NCBI RefSeq assembly: GCF_007754155.1
Contig: NZ_CP037423.1
Coordinates: 3,162,001 to 3,226,000, forward strand
Reading direction: 5' to 3'
DNA from: Stieleria neptunia
GTDB taxonomy: Bacteria > Planctomycetota > Planctomycetia > Pirellulales > Pirellulaceae
Length of the DNA stretch: 64,000 nt
The notes under the pieces were generated by a model. It searched no databases, had not been told where the DNA came from, and worked only from the letters and a program-made list of their open reading frames with translations. This document shows, piece after piece, positions 16,311 to 24,505 of this stretch. The position numbers and the translations under genes were made by a program. Numbering within the stretch: the stretch's first letter is position 1; each line of letters opens with the position of its first letter.

Positions 16311-16467
16311 TGATTGACCATGCAGCAATAACCCCACCCGCTTGCCGGTGTTGGTGCAAGGGTTTTCGCGATCTTCGCGACACGCCGAAGACAAGCGTAG
16401 CGATGCTCTGCAGGCGTGCCCTTGCGGCGTTACCGGCAGGGTGGGACGCTGCGTGGAAAGTCAATCA
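16311..16467. repeat. Inverted-repeat-bounded intergenic element, copy 3
   Basis: Exact terminal arms TGATTGAC (16311-16318) and GTCAATCA (16460-16467), total 157 bp. It contains GCAAGGGTTTTCGCG, CGCCGAAGACAAGCG, CTGCAGGC, CCCTTG and GGGACGCTGC in the same order as copy 4. On the minus strand it leads into the 15896-16291 gene; on the plus strand its other end faces the 16542-16796 gene. Confidence 0.82.
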
Positions 16468-16541
16468 ACGTTGTGGAGAACACGGAATCAGCGAACGGAT
16501 CACGTTGACAGTCCGTCAAATGCCGTGAGATGCTCAGCAAC

Positions 16542-16796
16542 ATGGATCCAGTTGCAACCCTGAACCGAGTGCTTGAAGCGATACACGAGGGTGACCGTGA
16601 TGCTGCTGCCGAAGCCGCCGCGGACCTGCGATGCTGGATTGAGCAGGGCGGGTTTCGTCCCCTATTCCGCGTCACGACCGAGGACCGAACATCGCATCTT
16701 GTGGCCGATGATCTTTCTCGCGAGTTTTGTCTCGCCGCCTGTGACCAAGCCGATGCGATGGTCGCAAATGATCAGGCATCCGAGCCGCATCCATGA
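16542..16796 (+). CDS. Small hypothetical protein (84 aa)
   Basis: The frame reads MDPVATLNRVLEAIHEGDRD then AAAEAAADLRCWIEQGGFRP. It resembles small plasmid proteins with an N-terminal helical hairpin ending in W-x-x-x-GGF-x-P. The C-terminal 40 residues (HLVADDLSREFCLAACDQAD) are acidic. No function known. An ATG 12 bases upstream would add MLSN. It is transcribed away from the adjacent repeat element. Confidence 0.6.
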   Translation: MDPVATLNRVLEAIHEGDRDAAAEAAADLRCWIEQGGFRPLFRVTTEDRTSHLVADDLSREFCLAACDQADAMVANDQASEPHP

Positions 16797-17022
16797 TGCA
16801 AATCCGACATGCAATCGAATCTTGATGAATTCGGTAGGCATCAAATCGAATCCCCCACGCCGGGACGACTGTTTTAAAGAGAAGACGCTTGGTGACGGAA
16901 CTCAGGCAACACGGAAACACAGTGTTCTGTGTCGTCGTGTTTCGGTGGAAACAGATTGCCGGCAAATCGCAATTCTGTGTTGTCGTGAAATCGTGAAATC
17001 GTAGCGGCGGCTTTCTGTGTCA

Positions 17023-18063
17023 TCACAACGTCGGTGTAAGACGACTTTTGCCTGTGGAGAGAGTCTGCCGCAGGACGTCATTCCAATCCATCCCTTGCTC
17101 CGCCGGGAAATAGTCCACGACCTCGATTGGGCAGTTTTGAATAACGTCCCGAATTTGGGACGCCAACTGACGACCACCATCATCGTGGTCAAACGCCAGC
17201 AAAACCTTGGTCGCCCCAGATGGCATGTTCTTCACAGCCGATCGAAGGCATTCGGCTTGGTGGCTGCTGAATTGGCCAGACGTGCTGAAGAAGCGTCGGT
17301 TTTCAGTCCCTTCAACGGTTGCCAGACTAAGCATATCGACCGCCGTTTCACAAACCACCATTTCACGGTCGGAAACTCGTGGCCGGGAGCAGGCGAGGCC
17401 TTTCACGCCACCGGGAGAAAACCCGGTAAACGTTGTGCCGGACGCGTTCCCGTTTTTTAGTTCGAATCCACAAAGCCCAGTCTGATTGAAGTGTGGAAAG
17501 ACGGCGTTGCCCCGTGCGTCAATTCTAATCCGGTCGTGGAAAATCGGATCATTTTGAATCGCGGCACTGATTCCGCGATGTTCGGTCAAATAGGGATGGC
17601 CGATGGCACCAATAGCTTTCGCTCTCATCCATGCCGCGAGAACGCGAGATGCGTCGTGTTGCGACGGTTGCAGTTCAAATGGCAGCGGAGGGGAGGGGGC
17701 TCGCTGAACTGCAGATGAACCGTCGTAGGCACGAAGCGTTTTTCGAGCGGTCCCAAGGTTGCCTCCGTCAAGCGAAAGCACCAGGTCGATGATCGAGCCA
17801 CCTTGATCATTCTTGTAGTTGAAGAAGACGTAGGTGTTCGCGGTCGTTTTGCCGATCCCGATCTTGTCTCCATTGGTATGTCGCATGACGATGCTGTTAC
17901 GACTGCTGGCTTTTCGATCGATGATGAATCCGCGGCTTTCGGCGTATTGACGCAGGTCAATCCGTTTAAAGCGTTCGAGCTCCTCGCGGCGGTCTTCCAT
18001 CGTTCGACCATATCTGATTTCGCTGCCGACTGGCAAGTGTTTTGGGGTTGTTATCCACGTCAT
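17023..18063 (-). CDS. DUF3991/toprim-domain protein (plasmid primase-like)
   Basis: A 346-residue protein: an N-terminal primase zinc-finger-like domain without obvious cysteines (DLRQYAESRGFIID, VMRHTNGDKIGIGK, NYKNDQGGSIIDLVL), a central DUF3991 segment (YLTEHRGISAAIQ, GNAVFPHFNQTGLCGFELKN) and a C-terminal toprim domain with MVVCETAVDMLSLATVEG (the Glu) and VLLAFDHDDGGRQLA (the DxD). Such proteins accompany mobilisation genes on many plasmids and may prime transferred strands. The start at 18063 has GGAGAAACATC before it. The coding region contains one of the three 16 bp palindromes. Confidence 0.85.
   Translation of the reverse strand: MTWITTPKHLPVGSEIRYGRTMEDRREELERFKRIDLRQYAESRGFIIDRKASSRNSIVMRHTNGDKIGIGKTTANTYVFFNYKNDQGGSIIDLVLSLDGGNLGTARKTLRAYDGSSAVQRAPSPPLPFELQPSQHDASRVLAAWMRAKAIGAIGHPYLTEHRGISAAIQNDPIFHDRIRIDARGNAVFPHFNQTGLCGFELKNGNASGTTFTGFSPGGVKGLACSRPRVSDREMVVCETAVDMLSLATVEGTENRRFFSTSGQFSSHQAECLRSAVKNMPSGATKVLLAFDHDDGGRQLASQIRDVIQNCPIEVVDYFPAEQGMDWNDVLRQTLSTGKSRLTPTL
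17146..17161. repeat. 16 bp palindrome GTCCCGAATTTGGGAC, copy 2 of 3
   Basis: One base pair short of perfect symmetry. It lies inside the coding region of the toprim/DUF3991 gene, so it is also constrained by the protein. Confidence 0.6.
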
Positions 18064-18162
18064 GATGTTTCTCCGTATTGGCGATCTTCCGTGCATGCGG
18101 AAACACGGAAATCTGGATCGTCGTGATCACAGAGGTTCGAACCCGATCGCTTATTGAGGTTG

Positions 18163-18480
18163 CTAAACGAGCACATATTCGGCCTGAATATGGGCATCCC
18201 ATTTGCTCTGCAGGCAAAAGACAAATCCGGTTGCAAAGACGGTGATGTGGCTCACGTCGAATGGGCACTGCTCTTGTAGCAACCGCTCTGTCTGCTCGCT
18301 CATGAAGTCGTCTGTCACGTGAATGTCGACCGACGAAATGAATTCTATTTCGCACACAAGTGATTGCATGCGATCGATCTGTTCTTGCAGCTTTGGGCTG
18401 ATGTGCACCGTGAACTCATCTTCCCATTCGCAGTAGTCGCCGTAAAAAGCTTTCTCAAGTGTTATCGTCTTCGTTTCCAT
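18163..18480 (-). CDS. Small hypothetical protein (105 aa)
   Basis: Not recognised. The start METKTITLEKAF at 18480 follows AAAGGAGAACAGCACC. The protein is acidic with DYCEWEDEFTVHISPKLQEQ then IDRMQSLVCEIEFIS, and ends ATGFVFCLQSKWDAHIQAEY. The alternating strands and a central helix suggest a small alpha/beta domain. It shares the leader arrangement (MVNQQKENST upstream, in frame) and the 156 bp element with its neighbours, so it is probably expressed with the same timing as the DUF6876-like and 97-residue proteins. Confidence 0.65.
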   Translation of the reverse strand: METKTITLEKAFYGDYCEWEDEFTVHISPKLQEQIDRMQSLVCEIEFISSVDIHVTDDFMSEQTERLLQEQCPFDVSHITVFATGFVFCLQSKWDAHIQAEYVLV

Positions 18481-18499
18481 GGTGCTGTTCTCCTTTTGC

Positions 18500-18655
18500 T
18501 GATTGACCATGCAAGCGAAAACCCGCCTGGTCGCCGTCGTTGCTGCAAGGGTTTTCGCGGCACGCGACCGGCCGAAGACAAGCGAAGCGATGTTCTGCAG
18601 GCTGGCCCTTGTCAGTGTTGACGGCAAGGCGGGACGCTGCAGGAAAAGTCAATCA
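18500..18655. repeat. Inverted-repeat-bounded intergenic element, copy 4
   Basis: Exact arms TGATTGAC (18500-18507) and GTCAATCA (18648-18655), 156 bp. It contains GCAAGGGTTTTCGCG, GACCGGCCGAAGAC, GATGTTCTGCAGGC, GGCCCTTGTCAG and GGCAAGGCGGGACGCTGCAG. The best-preserved copy; it precedes the 18163-18480 gene on the minus strand. Confidence 0.82.
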
Positions 18656-18767
18656 AGCGAAGGGTGGACCAGAGATCCAAGGAGACGATCGGATACGCAG
18701 ATTGACTTTCTGGGGGCGCCAGGCCGGAGCAGGGGGCGGTTGGAAATAGAGCCGTGTTTCTGTGTTG

Positions 18768-18791
18768 CCGTATCGCCGTATCGCCGTATCG
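18768..18791. repeat. 8 bp tandem repeat CCGTATCG, three units
   Basis: Three perfect head-to-tail units just beyond the resolvase stop. Probably replication slippage in non-coding DNA. Confidence 0.7.
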
Positions 18792-18797
18792 CCGCAA

Positions 18798-19406
18798 TTA
18801 CGGTGCATCGTTCTGGCAGAGAATTCGATAGACCGTTGGACGACTGACACCGCAGGCGCGGGCGATCGCGGCTTTGGGTTTGCCCTGATCATGAAGATGC
18901 AGAATGGTTTCCACTTGATCGCTCGAAAGGAACAGCAGGCGTCCGGGTTCAGAGCCGCCCCAAGTCTTGCCTCGTTTGCGGGCTTTTTGTTGTCCGGCGC
19001 GAACACGCTCAGCGCGAATTTCCGTTTCGTACTGAGCCACACTTGCAAGCACGTTGGCCATCAGACGCCCTGCCGCAGTGTCGAAATCAAGACCATCTTT
19101 GACTGACACCAAACCAATACCGCGCCGGGGCAGCTCATCGAAGAGGGCGGTTAAACCTCTGGCGGTGCGACCGAGCCGATCGAGCCGCCAAACAACAATT
19201 CTGTCAATCCGACCGGCATCGATATCCTGCATCAGCCGACTCCATCCCGGTCGATCCATTGTGCGTCCCGAAAACTGATCTTCGTACCACTTCACGGGAG
19301 CGTTGGGGGCGAAAGCATTGATCCATCGTTCAAGATCCGGTTTCTGGCTTGCGGTGTCTTGCGTTTTCGAGCTGACGCGACAGTAAACGGCAATCTGCTT
19401 GTTCAT
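18798..19406 (-). CDS. Serine recombinase (resolvase/invertase family)
   Basis: A 202-residue resolvase. The N-terminal catalytic domain shows IAVYCRVSSKTQD with the nucleophilic serine, DRIVVWRLDRLGRTARGL and the helix AGRLMANVLASVAQYETEIR followed by AERVRAG. The C-terminal HTH reads GKPKAAIARACGVSRPTVYR. It would resolve plasmid multimers or invert a segment. The start MNKQIAVYC at 19406 directly follows the CATGGTCAATCA motif shared with neighbouring genes. The region between this gene and rep is the natural place for its res site. Confidence 0.93.
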   Translation of the reverse strand: MNKQIAVYCRVSSKTQDTASQKPDLERWINAFAPNAPVKWYEDQFSGRTMDRPGWSRLMQDIDAGRIDRIVVWRLDRLGRTARGLTALFDELPRRGIGLVSVKDGLDFDTAAGRLMANVLASVAQYETEIRAERVRAGQQKARKRGKTWGGSEPGRLLFLSSDQVETILHLHDQGKPKAAIARACGVSRPTVYRILCQNDAP

Positions 19407-19606
19407 TGATTGACCATGCTCGTCCGACATCGGAATGTCAACGGTCAATTACAGTCGAGGCGTTACGCAATCGAGCGTCATTTGATTCGCTATCGGATGG
19501 ACGTCTCGGCATTCGAATTTCAGTAATACTGACCCTTTACACATTTCCGGTAGTCCTGTCCCAATTTTGGGACGTCGCTGCCATCGTCAACTGGCGGTGA
19601 AAAGAA
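19407..19606. other. Intergenic part between resolvase and iteron-like region
   Basis: Two hundred bases without a gene. They hold a short TGATTGAC...GTCAATT pair (19408-19450) like the ends of the four larger elements and the third 16 bp palindrome (19558-19573). A resolvase site here is plausible. Confidence 0.5.
19558..19573. repeat. 16 bp palindrome GTCCCAATTTTGGGAC, copy 3 of 3
   Basis: Near-perfect palindrome about 280 bases before the rep start, in non-coding DNA. It matches the copies at 12772 and 17146 in all but one or two positions. Confidence 0.7.
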
Positions 19607-19790
19607 TTGCGTGTGTTTTATTCGTGTTAATGGGGTGTTACGCCATTCGAATCTTGGATCAAGTCATTGAAATCGAACCAATTTCTCCGAAGGCGAGTGG
19701 GCAATAACACGAATCCGGGTGTGTAATTGCACAGAAGAGAGTGTGCAAAAACACGAATCTGTGTCTCGGGTGGGAGATCACACAAAAAAC
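19607..19790. promoter_or_regulatory. Iteron-like repeats before the replication initiator gene
   Basis: The octamer ACACGAAT occurs at about 19703 and 19749 and inverted (ATTCGTGT) at about 19620, each next to further GTGT/ACAC steps (for example GGGTGTGTAATTGCACA and GAGTGTGCAAAAACACG). Short repeats like these upstream of a RepA-type gene are the expected binding sites for the initiator and may mark a replication origin. Their number and spacing are irregular, so this stays tentative. Confidence 0.4.
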
Positions 19791-19854
19791 CGGCAAGGGT
19801 GGGCGAAAACACAAAGTACTTGACTTCGTCGCCGAAGCGTTTGACTATCGGAAG

Positions 19855-20919
19855 ATGACAAACGTATGCCAAACGACGCGGGCGCCGTTGCTACCTGATC
19901 GATACCCGGTCGGGGACCTGTTTATCTGTGATGTCACCGATGCGATCCCGAAGGATGACCTTCATTCGATGGAGCATCCGATCTTTAGCTTGTCAACAAA
20001 GCCAGACACGCGGGTGCGCGAATACGAACACAACGGCGTTCGCATTACGGTGACGCCGAGCAGCCTGGGGCTGGCAAGCATCCACGACAAAGACATTCTG
20101 ATTTACTGCATCAGTCAACTCATCGCGAAGATCAACGACGGGCACGAACCCAAACGCACCTTGCACCTGACCGCGCATGACTTGCTCGTCACAACCAATC
20201 GAACGACGGATGGTAGAGGATACGAACAGTTGGTCGCAGCGTTGGATCGGTTGAGCGGTACGCGAATCAAGACGAATTTGAAATCGGGCGGCGAGGAAAT
20301 TACCGAAGGTTTTGGATTGATCGATAGCTGGCGCATTGTTCGCCACACAAAATCGGGACGCATGTCGGAGATGCGTATCAACCTTTCAGACTGGATCTTC
20401 AATGCGGTGAACGCCCGCGAGGTGCTCACGCTGAGCCGCGAGTACTTCAGACTAAGACGCCCGCTTGAACGTCGGATGTATGAGTTGGCAAGAAAACATT
20501 GTGGCCGACAAGCTGAGTGGACCGTCTCCCTTGAATTGCTTCGTAAAAAGTGCGGATCGGGCAGCACAATGAAGGAGTTCAGACGTTTGGTGCGGCGCGT
20601 CGTTGAAGACGACTGCGAAAATGACCACATGCCCGACTACCGGGTGAGGCTAGAAGAGCGGGGCGACGGGAAAAGTGAGCTGGTGGTCTTCCAAAGCAGG
20701 GGAACGATTCCGGCGATCGGCATAAGTGGAAAAAAAGTTGTCATTCCCGAGCTCGACCCAGATATCTACCACGATGCCCGGCTCGTCTGCCCCGGCTGGG
20801 ACGTCAGAGAGCTCGAAAAGCAATGGAGGGAATGGATCGAAGCCTCCGGTGCCGAGCCACCGCGAAATGCAGACGCAGCATTTGTAGGGTTTTGCCGCCG
20901 ATGGGCATCCCGTCGTTGA
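19855..20919 (+). CDS. repA: Plasmid replication initiator protein (RepA/RPA family)
   Basis: A 354-residue initiator of the RPA type. It contains DLFICDVTDAIPKDDLHSME then HPIFSLST, followed by EYEHNGVRITVTPSSLGLAS and IHDKDILIYCISQLI, the usual N-terminal winged-helix region. Later come LNHAR-like features in LSREYFRLRRPLERRMYELA then RKHCG, and WTVSLELLRKKCGSGSTMKE before FRRLVR. The open frame begins at 19741, but that would overlap iteron-like repeats, so I prefer MTNVCQTTRAPLLPDRYPVG at 19855. It indicates that this segment is or was an autonomously replicating plasmid. Confidence 0.88.
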   Translation: MTNVCQTTRAPLLPDRYPVGDLFICDVTDAIPKDDLHSMEHPIFSLSTKPDTRVREYEHNGVRITVTPSSLGLASIHDKDILIYCISQLIAKINDGHEPKRTLHLTAHDLLVTTNRTTDGRGYEQLVAALDRLSGTRIKTNLKSGGEEITEGFGLIDSWRIVRHTKSGRMSEMRINLSDWIFNAVNAREVLTLSREYFRLRRPLERRMYELARKHCGRQAEWTVSLELLRKKCGSGSTMKEFRRLVRRVVEDDCENDHMPDYRVRLEERGDGKSELVVFQSRGTIPAIGISGKKVVIPELDPDIYHDARLVCPGWDVRELEKQWREWIEASGAEPPRNADAAFVGFCRRWASRR

Positions 20920-21172
20920 TGCCAAAAAGCCTCAAACCGACGGCCGGGACAAGACACTTAACTCGCGTGAAGTTTTACTTCAACGATCGTATCCAATATA
21001 CTTCATCGATTCTCTCGCCTCCGGTGCATCTGCCGTTGCCGGACCAACAATCGAGCAACGGGGGCACGCATCCAATTTCTCGCAGTGCGATCACACTGCT
21101 AATCCATAATGCCTGGCCGTTGCTGACCAAGATCACCTATCCACCTTAACTGCCAACCAAGGATCACAAAGA
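20920..21172. other. Gap between rep and the sigma-like gene
   Basis: About 250 bases with no gene seen. It marks the change from the plasmid-type module to the regulator/kinase module. Confidence 0.45.
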
Positions 21173-22544
21173 ATGGCAAGATTCTTAAAGCTTGAGACGG
21201 GAACGAGGACATCTAGAATGCTACAAGAGCGGCATTCCACCTGCTGTCTGGAGCCGATCCCAAATTTAAGAATCAGCGAATTGGCCGTAGAAGAGCTTCG
21301 GACGCGGTTTGCCATCGATTCGCGCGAGTTCGCTCCAGACGCGCGATCCGACAAGAAGATTTCTCACGCGACGATCTTGCGTGCTGCATTGAACACACTT
21401 TTCACGGTGCAAGCTTTAGTGTCCGATGTACTAGCGAGAAGAACTGATCAATGGCAAGACTATGCTTCACTTCCAGAAGATAGAGAGCGACACTTTGCCC
21501 GACTTCGCAATCTGAGACGCCCTCCCTCTCCAAACGCAAAGTACCTGCAGCAAGTATCGGACATTTTCGTGGACTGGGCGCAAAATGAGCTTAGTTCCTT
21601 GATTGCTCATGAATTTGTGATCGGCCAGTTCTGCGGAGAGACTTTTAAAGAAACGAAGCAACGTATCAACTGCGCCGACAAGATTGCACGGAGACACACG
21701 TATCAAGCACACGAAGAACTAATCGCCCGAGCATGGAGACGGATCAGCAGACTTCTTGTCGCAACGTACGTGAGCGATTGCCGAAATGCAAATCTGGCAT
21801 CTGACCGCGGGATGGACTGCAATCTTCAGGAAGATTCTCGACTGTTCGATATCTTCTCAAATGTTCTCGCCGGTCGATTCGCAAATTTCACCACCTGTCG
21901 CGATACATTTGCTGGAGAAGGCGCGGTCAAAAGCAAAATCGTAGGTCGGGAAACCGTAGCGTGGAAGATGTTCCAACTTTTCATTGGTTTCGATGAAGAA
22001 TGCAACGGGCATTTCCCTGACCATCTCAGCATTTCCCGCCATATTGGAGACTGGATAATACAGTTCTGTTCCCAGCTCGGCACGCAAACTGCAGACACCA
22101 TCGGCAAACGATGGCCAACATTTAGTAACGCCCAATACACCTCTCAAGATGTGTATGTGCTTTCTAAAAATGACGTTGACGAGTTTGCGTCTGACGTCCA
22201 AATTCAAGACGTGCATCGCGCACAAGCAATACATTTCCTTTTTGCCAAGCAGTACTTGGTGCGCAAATATGGGAGCCGGGCAAAGAAACGTGCATCGGAT
22301 ATCCCAGGAAGCGCACGACGTTCAGTGAATGAAAAAGAATTCTTCGGTGCCAAAGAAGAGGACACTGATTCTATCCTTTTAGATCTCGCAATTTCTAGAA
22401 GCCTGAAAAGAAAAGCCAACGAGTCCGATAGTACTGAAGTGTCAACGCCCGTGGATATACTGGCGTCCCAAAATGCCAGTGCGATAGACTACTTTGAACT
22501 CAGGGAGGAACTTGAAGTCTTCATCGCAAATTGCGTGACAGAAC
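21173..22544 (+). pseudogene. Sigma-like regulator, 5' part, interrupted by ISKra4-like element
   Basis: The first 457 codons of a gene broken at 22545. Joining it to the fragment at 24327-24463 (removing the element and one 8-base target copy) restores one frame of 502 residues. The N-terminal 390 residues are not recognised; they are helical and Arg-rich (RHFARLRNLRRPPSPNAKYL, IARRHTYQAHEELIARAWRR). The junction gives FELREELEVFIANCVTEQQ then KRVFVLGLEDL, like the beginning of sigma-70 region 4. The unbroken open frame continues to 22702 inside the element, with a foreign C-terminus. A Ser/Thr kinase gene follows 43 bases after the restored stop. Confidence 0.75.
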
Positions 22545-24318
22545 GGGTGCATTCCCATTTAGTTGACGCAAAAATCACGTTAATCGTCGGCCGAAAGGAG
22601 TTGTTGGTCAGTGGCTTCAACTTTGCAGCTCATTGGACGAGGCTCCCAGTGCCAACTGTCGCTTGCCTGGGTGCGACGGAATTCGGCCAGCTCGCCGATT
22701 GATTCATCCCAACGATTAGGAATCAGATGAGCGCGAACTTGAAGCATCTGCTCCGCGTTTTCGCTTTTCCAAAACATTGCATTGCTCTTTAGACGCAAAT
22801 TGATCACGCGGCGAATGCTGCTTTCGATCGCCCCGCTACCACAAGGGATTCCGCTGCGACGATAGGCAGGGTAACTCAACCGACCCGCTTCACCATGTCG
22901 GCAAAGGTAATGGATTTCTGTTTCCAGTTCTGTGGCCGATTTTCCGACGCGTTCTAGGCCGGCGAGCTCATCAACCACTCGCCGCCATTGACCGTTTCGC
23001 AGCAGCGTTCGGTACTGACGATAAAGCCCCTGGCGGACGTCTGCGTCGAGCCCAAGCGAAGCAAGCGCTTTGGAAACGTGATGCACCGCATGGCAGCAGT
23101 CCAAGACCTGATGCGTGACGACGCTCGTGAGTCCCGCATATTGAATGATGCGATCAATACGATCCCAAATCCAGGGGGCGCCATCGGCGACGAACGTCAC
23201 GCTATGTGCCTCCGCGGCTCCGAGCCGATGCAGATGCATCGCAACCAATTCGGCGATCGCGTCGGGCCCAGTCAGGGTGCCATCGATCGTCGCTTCATGC
23301 TCCTTCACCATCCGCCCCTGCTCGTCGTGAACAAAAATCGTCATCAGTTTAGGCTCCCGCCAGTCCGCTTCAAACGAGCGTGCAGGTTTCTTTGCCGAGC
23401 GTCCGGGCGAGTCAGCTTGCCCCTGAGCGACATCATCGCTTGACGCATTGGAAGTCGATGCAGGTAGCATTTTGCCGCGTATTTTCATTCTTCCGCCATC
23501 AATTTGCACCGACACTCGTTTCCCGGCCAATTCACCGGTGCTCGCCAACTTGCCCTGCCGAAACAGTTTGAGCCGATGCCGTCGTAGGCGCAATAAGCCG
23601 TCGCCAGATTGATAGGCGATCCGTTTGACCGCCTTGATATCAAGTGTGATACCATCGCGAACCAGTTCTCGGTGAGCCACTTCGATCGAAGGACACAATG
23701 CCACTTGGCGTGCCACGCGACTCTCCAGCGCGGGCGAGACGCCTTTGCCGAACCCGAATTGAGCAAGCGAAACATGCAAGCCGACGCGGGGCGAATCGTC
23801 TCGACCAAGCAACTTTTTCTTAGGGGCACAGTAGAGCGCTGTGGCCCAGAACAGCATGCCGCCGAGCAATCGAACGGCGACCCTAGTCTCGCGCCCTTTC
23901 TGAAGCGGTCTTGAGAAGTTGACCCGACTCGATTGGCATGCTTTTTCAAAACCTTTTTCGATCATGGTCGCGGAGATCAGCCCGGCGACGACCATGTCCG
24001 CACCGCGGGCAAAGGCATCATGGATGGTTCTTTCCAGCGTTGCGAGTTGCTCGGGATGATCTGAGATCCGTTGTTTCCAGAGCGTAACTTTGGGAACCAA
24101 CTGAGCGTAAAAGAGCGCGAGCATTTCTTCAGCCGACTCAATCCGCTCACCATTCTCTTGCCCCATGTCTAGTCCTTGCATTGTCGTCGGCATCCTTGCT
24201 AGGCGAGTGGGAAATCATCCTTGAATCGCCCAAGATACCGTCAACACCGGATCCAGAAACAGCAGCCAAGCCCCCGACGGGTTGCTAGCAAAAACGTCAA
24301 CTAAATGGGAATGCACCC
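22545..24318 (-). mobile_element. Complete insertion sequence, ISKra4-like, with 8 bp target duplication
   Basis: A 1,774 bp element flanked by GACAGAAC at 22537-22544 and 24319-24326. The terminal inverted repeats begin GGGTGCATTCCCATTTAGTT at both ends and extend to about 24 bases. It carries one minus-strand transposase gene. The insertion is clean: removing it restores the host reading frame. Confidence 0.9.
22580..24193 (-). CDS. Transposase, ISKra4-like
   Basis: A 537-residue DDE-type transposase. Visible features: VSVQIDGGRMKIRG (first acidic residue), SVTFVADGAPWIWDRIDRII (second), and near the C-terminus RRSGIPCGSGAIESSIRRVI then NLRLKSNAMFW (Glu). These match the ISKra4 pattern best, although ISLre2-type elements share the GSG-x-(I/V)-ES segment, so the family call is moderate. 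Full length with intact frame and matching ends, so the element may still move. The start could be any of three early methionines (MPTTM, MQGLD, MGQEN). Confidence 0.85.
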   Translation of the reverse strand: MPTTMQGLDMGQENGERIESAEEMLALFYAQLVPKVTLWKQRISDHPEQLATLERTIHDAFARGADMVVAGLISATMIEKGFEKACQSSRVNFSRPLQKGRETRVAVRLLGGMLFWATALYCAPKKKLLGRDDSPRVGLHVSLAQFGFGKGVSPALESRVARQVALCPSIEVAHRELVRDGITLDIKAVKRIAYQSGDGLLRLRRHRLKLFRQGKLASTGELAGKRVSVQIDGGRMKIRGKMLPASTSNASSDDVAQGQADSPGRSAKKPARSFEADWREPKLMTIFVHDEQGRMVKEHEATIDGTLTGPDAIAELVAMHLHRLGAAEAHSVTFVADGAPWIWDRIDRIIQYAGLTSVVTHQVLDCCHAVHHVSKALASLGLDADVRQGLYRQYRTLLRNGQWRRVVDELAGLERVGKSATELETEIHYLCRHGEAGRLSYPAYRRSGIPCGSGAIESSIRRVINLRLKSNAMFWKSENAEQMLQVRAHLIPNRWDESIGELAEFRRTQASDSWHWEPRPMSCKVEATDQQLLSADD

Positions 24319-24463
24319 GACAGAACAGCAAAAGCGAGTCTTCGTTTTAGGACTAGAAGACCTTACTGACATGGAGATTGCTCGAACAATGCATTTGTCT
24401 CGAAGTACAGTTACGAAGGAAAAACGCCTCATACGGCAAGCGTACGAGAGATTTGCAAGTTAG
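24319..24463 (+). pseudogene. Sigma-like regulator, 3' part with helix-turn-helix
   Basis: The continuation of the gene broken at 22544. The frame reads TEQQKRVFVLGLEDLTDMEI then ARTMHLSRSTVTKEKRLIRQ and AYERFAS before TAG at 24461-24463. This is a region 4-like helix-turn-helix (E-I-A then L-S-R-S-T-V recognition helix). On its own it lacks a start and is not expressed as a normal protein, although an ATG at 24311 could start a 51-residue HTH peptide. Confidence 0.75.
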
Positions 24464-24505
24464 TGAGTTTTCGCACCTTGAATCACATAATCTGGTAAGA
24501 ACTGC

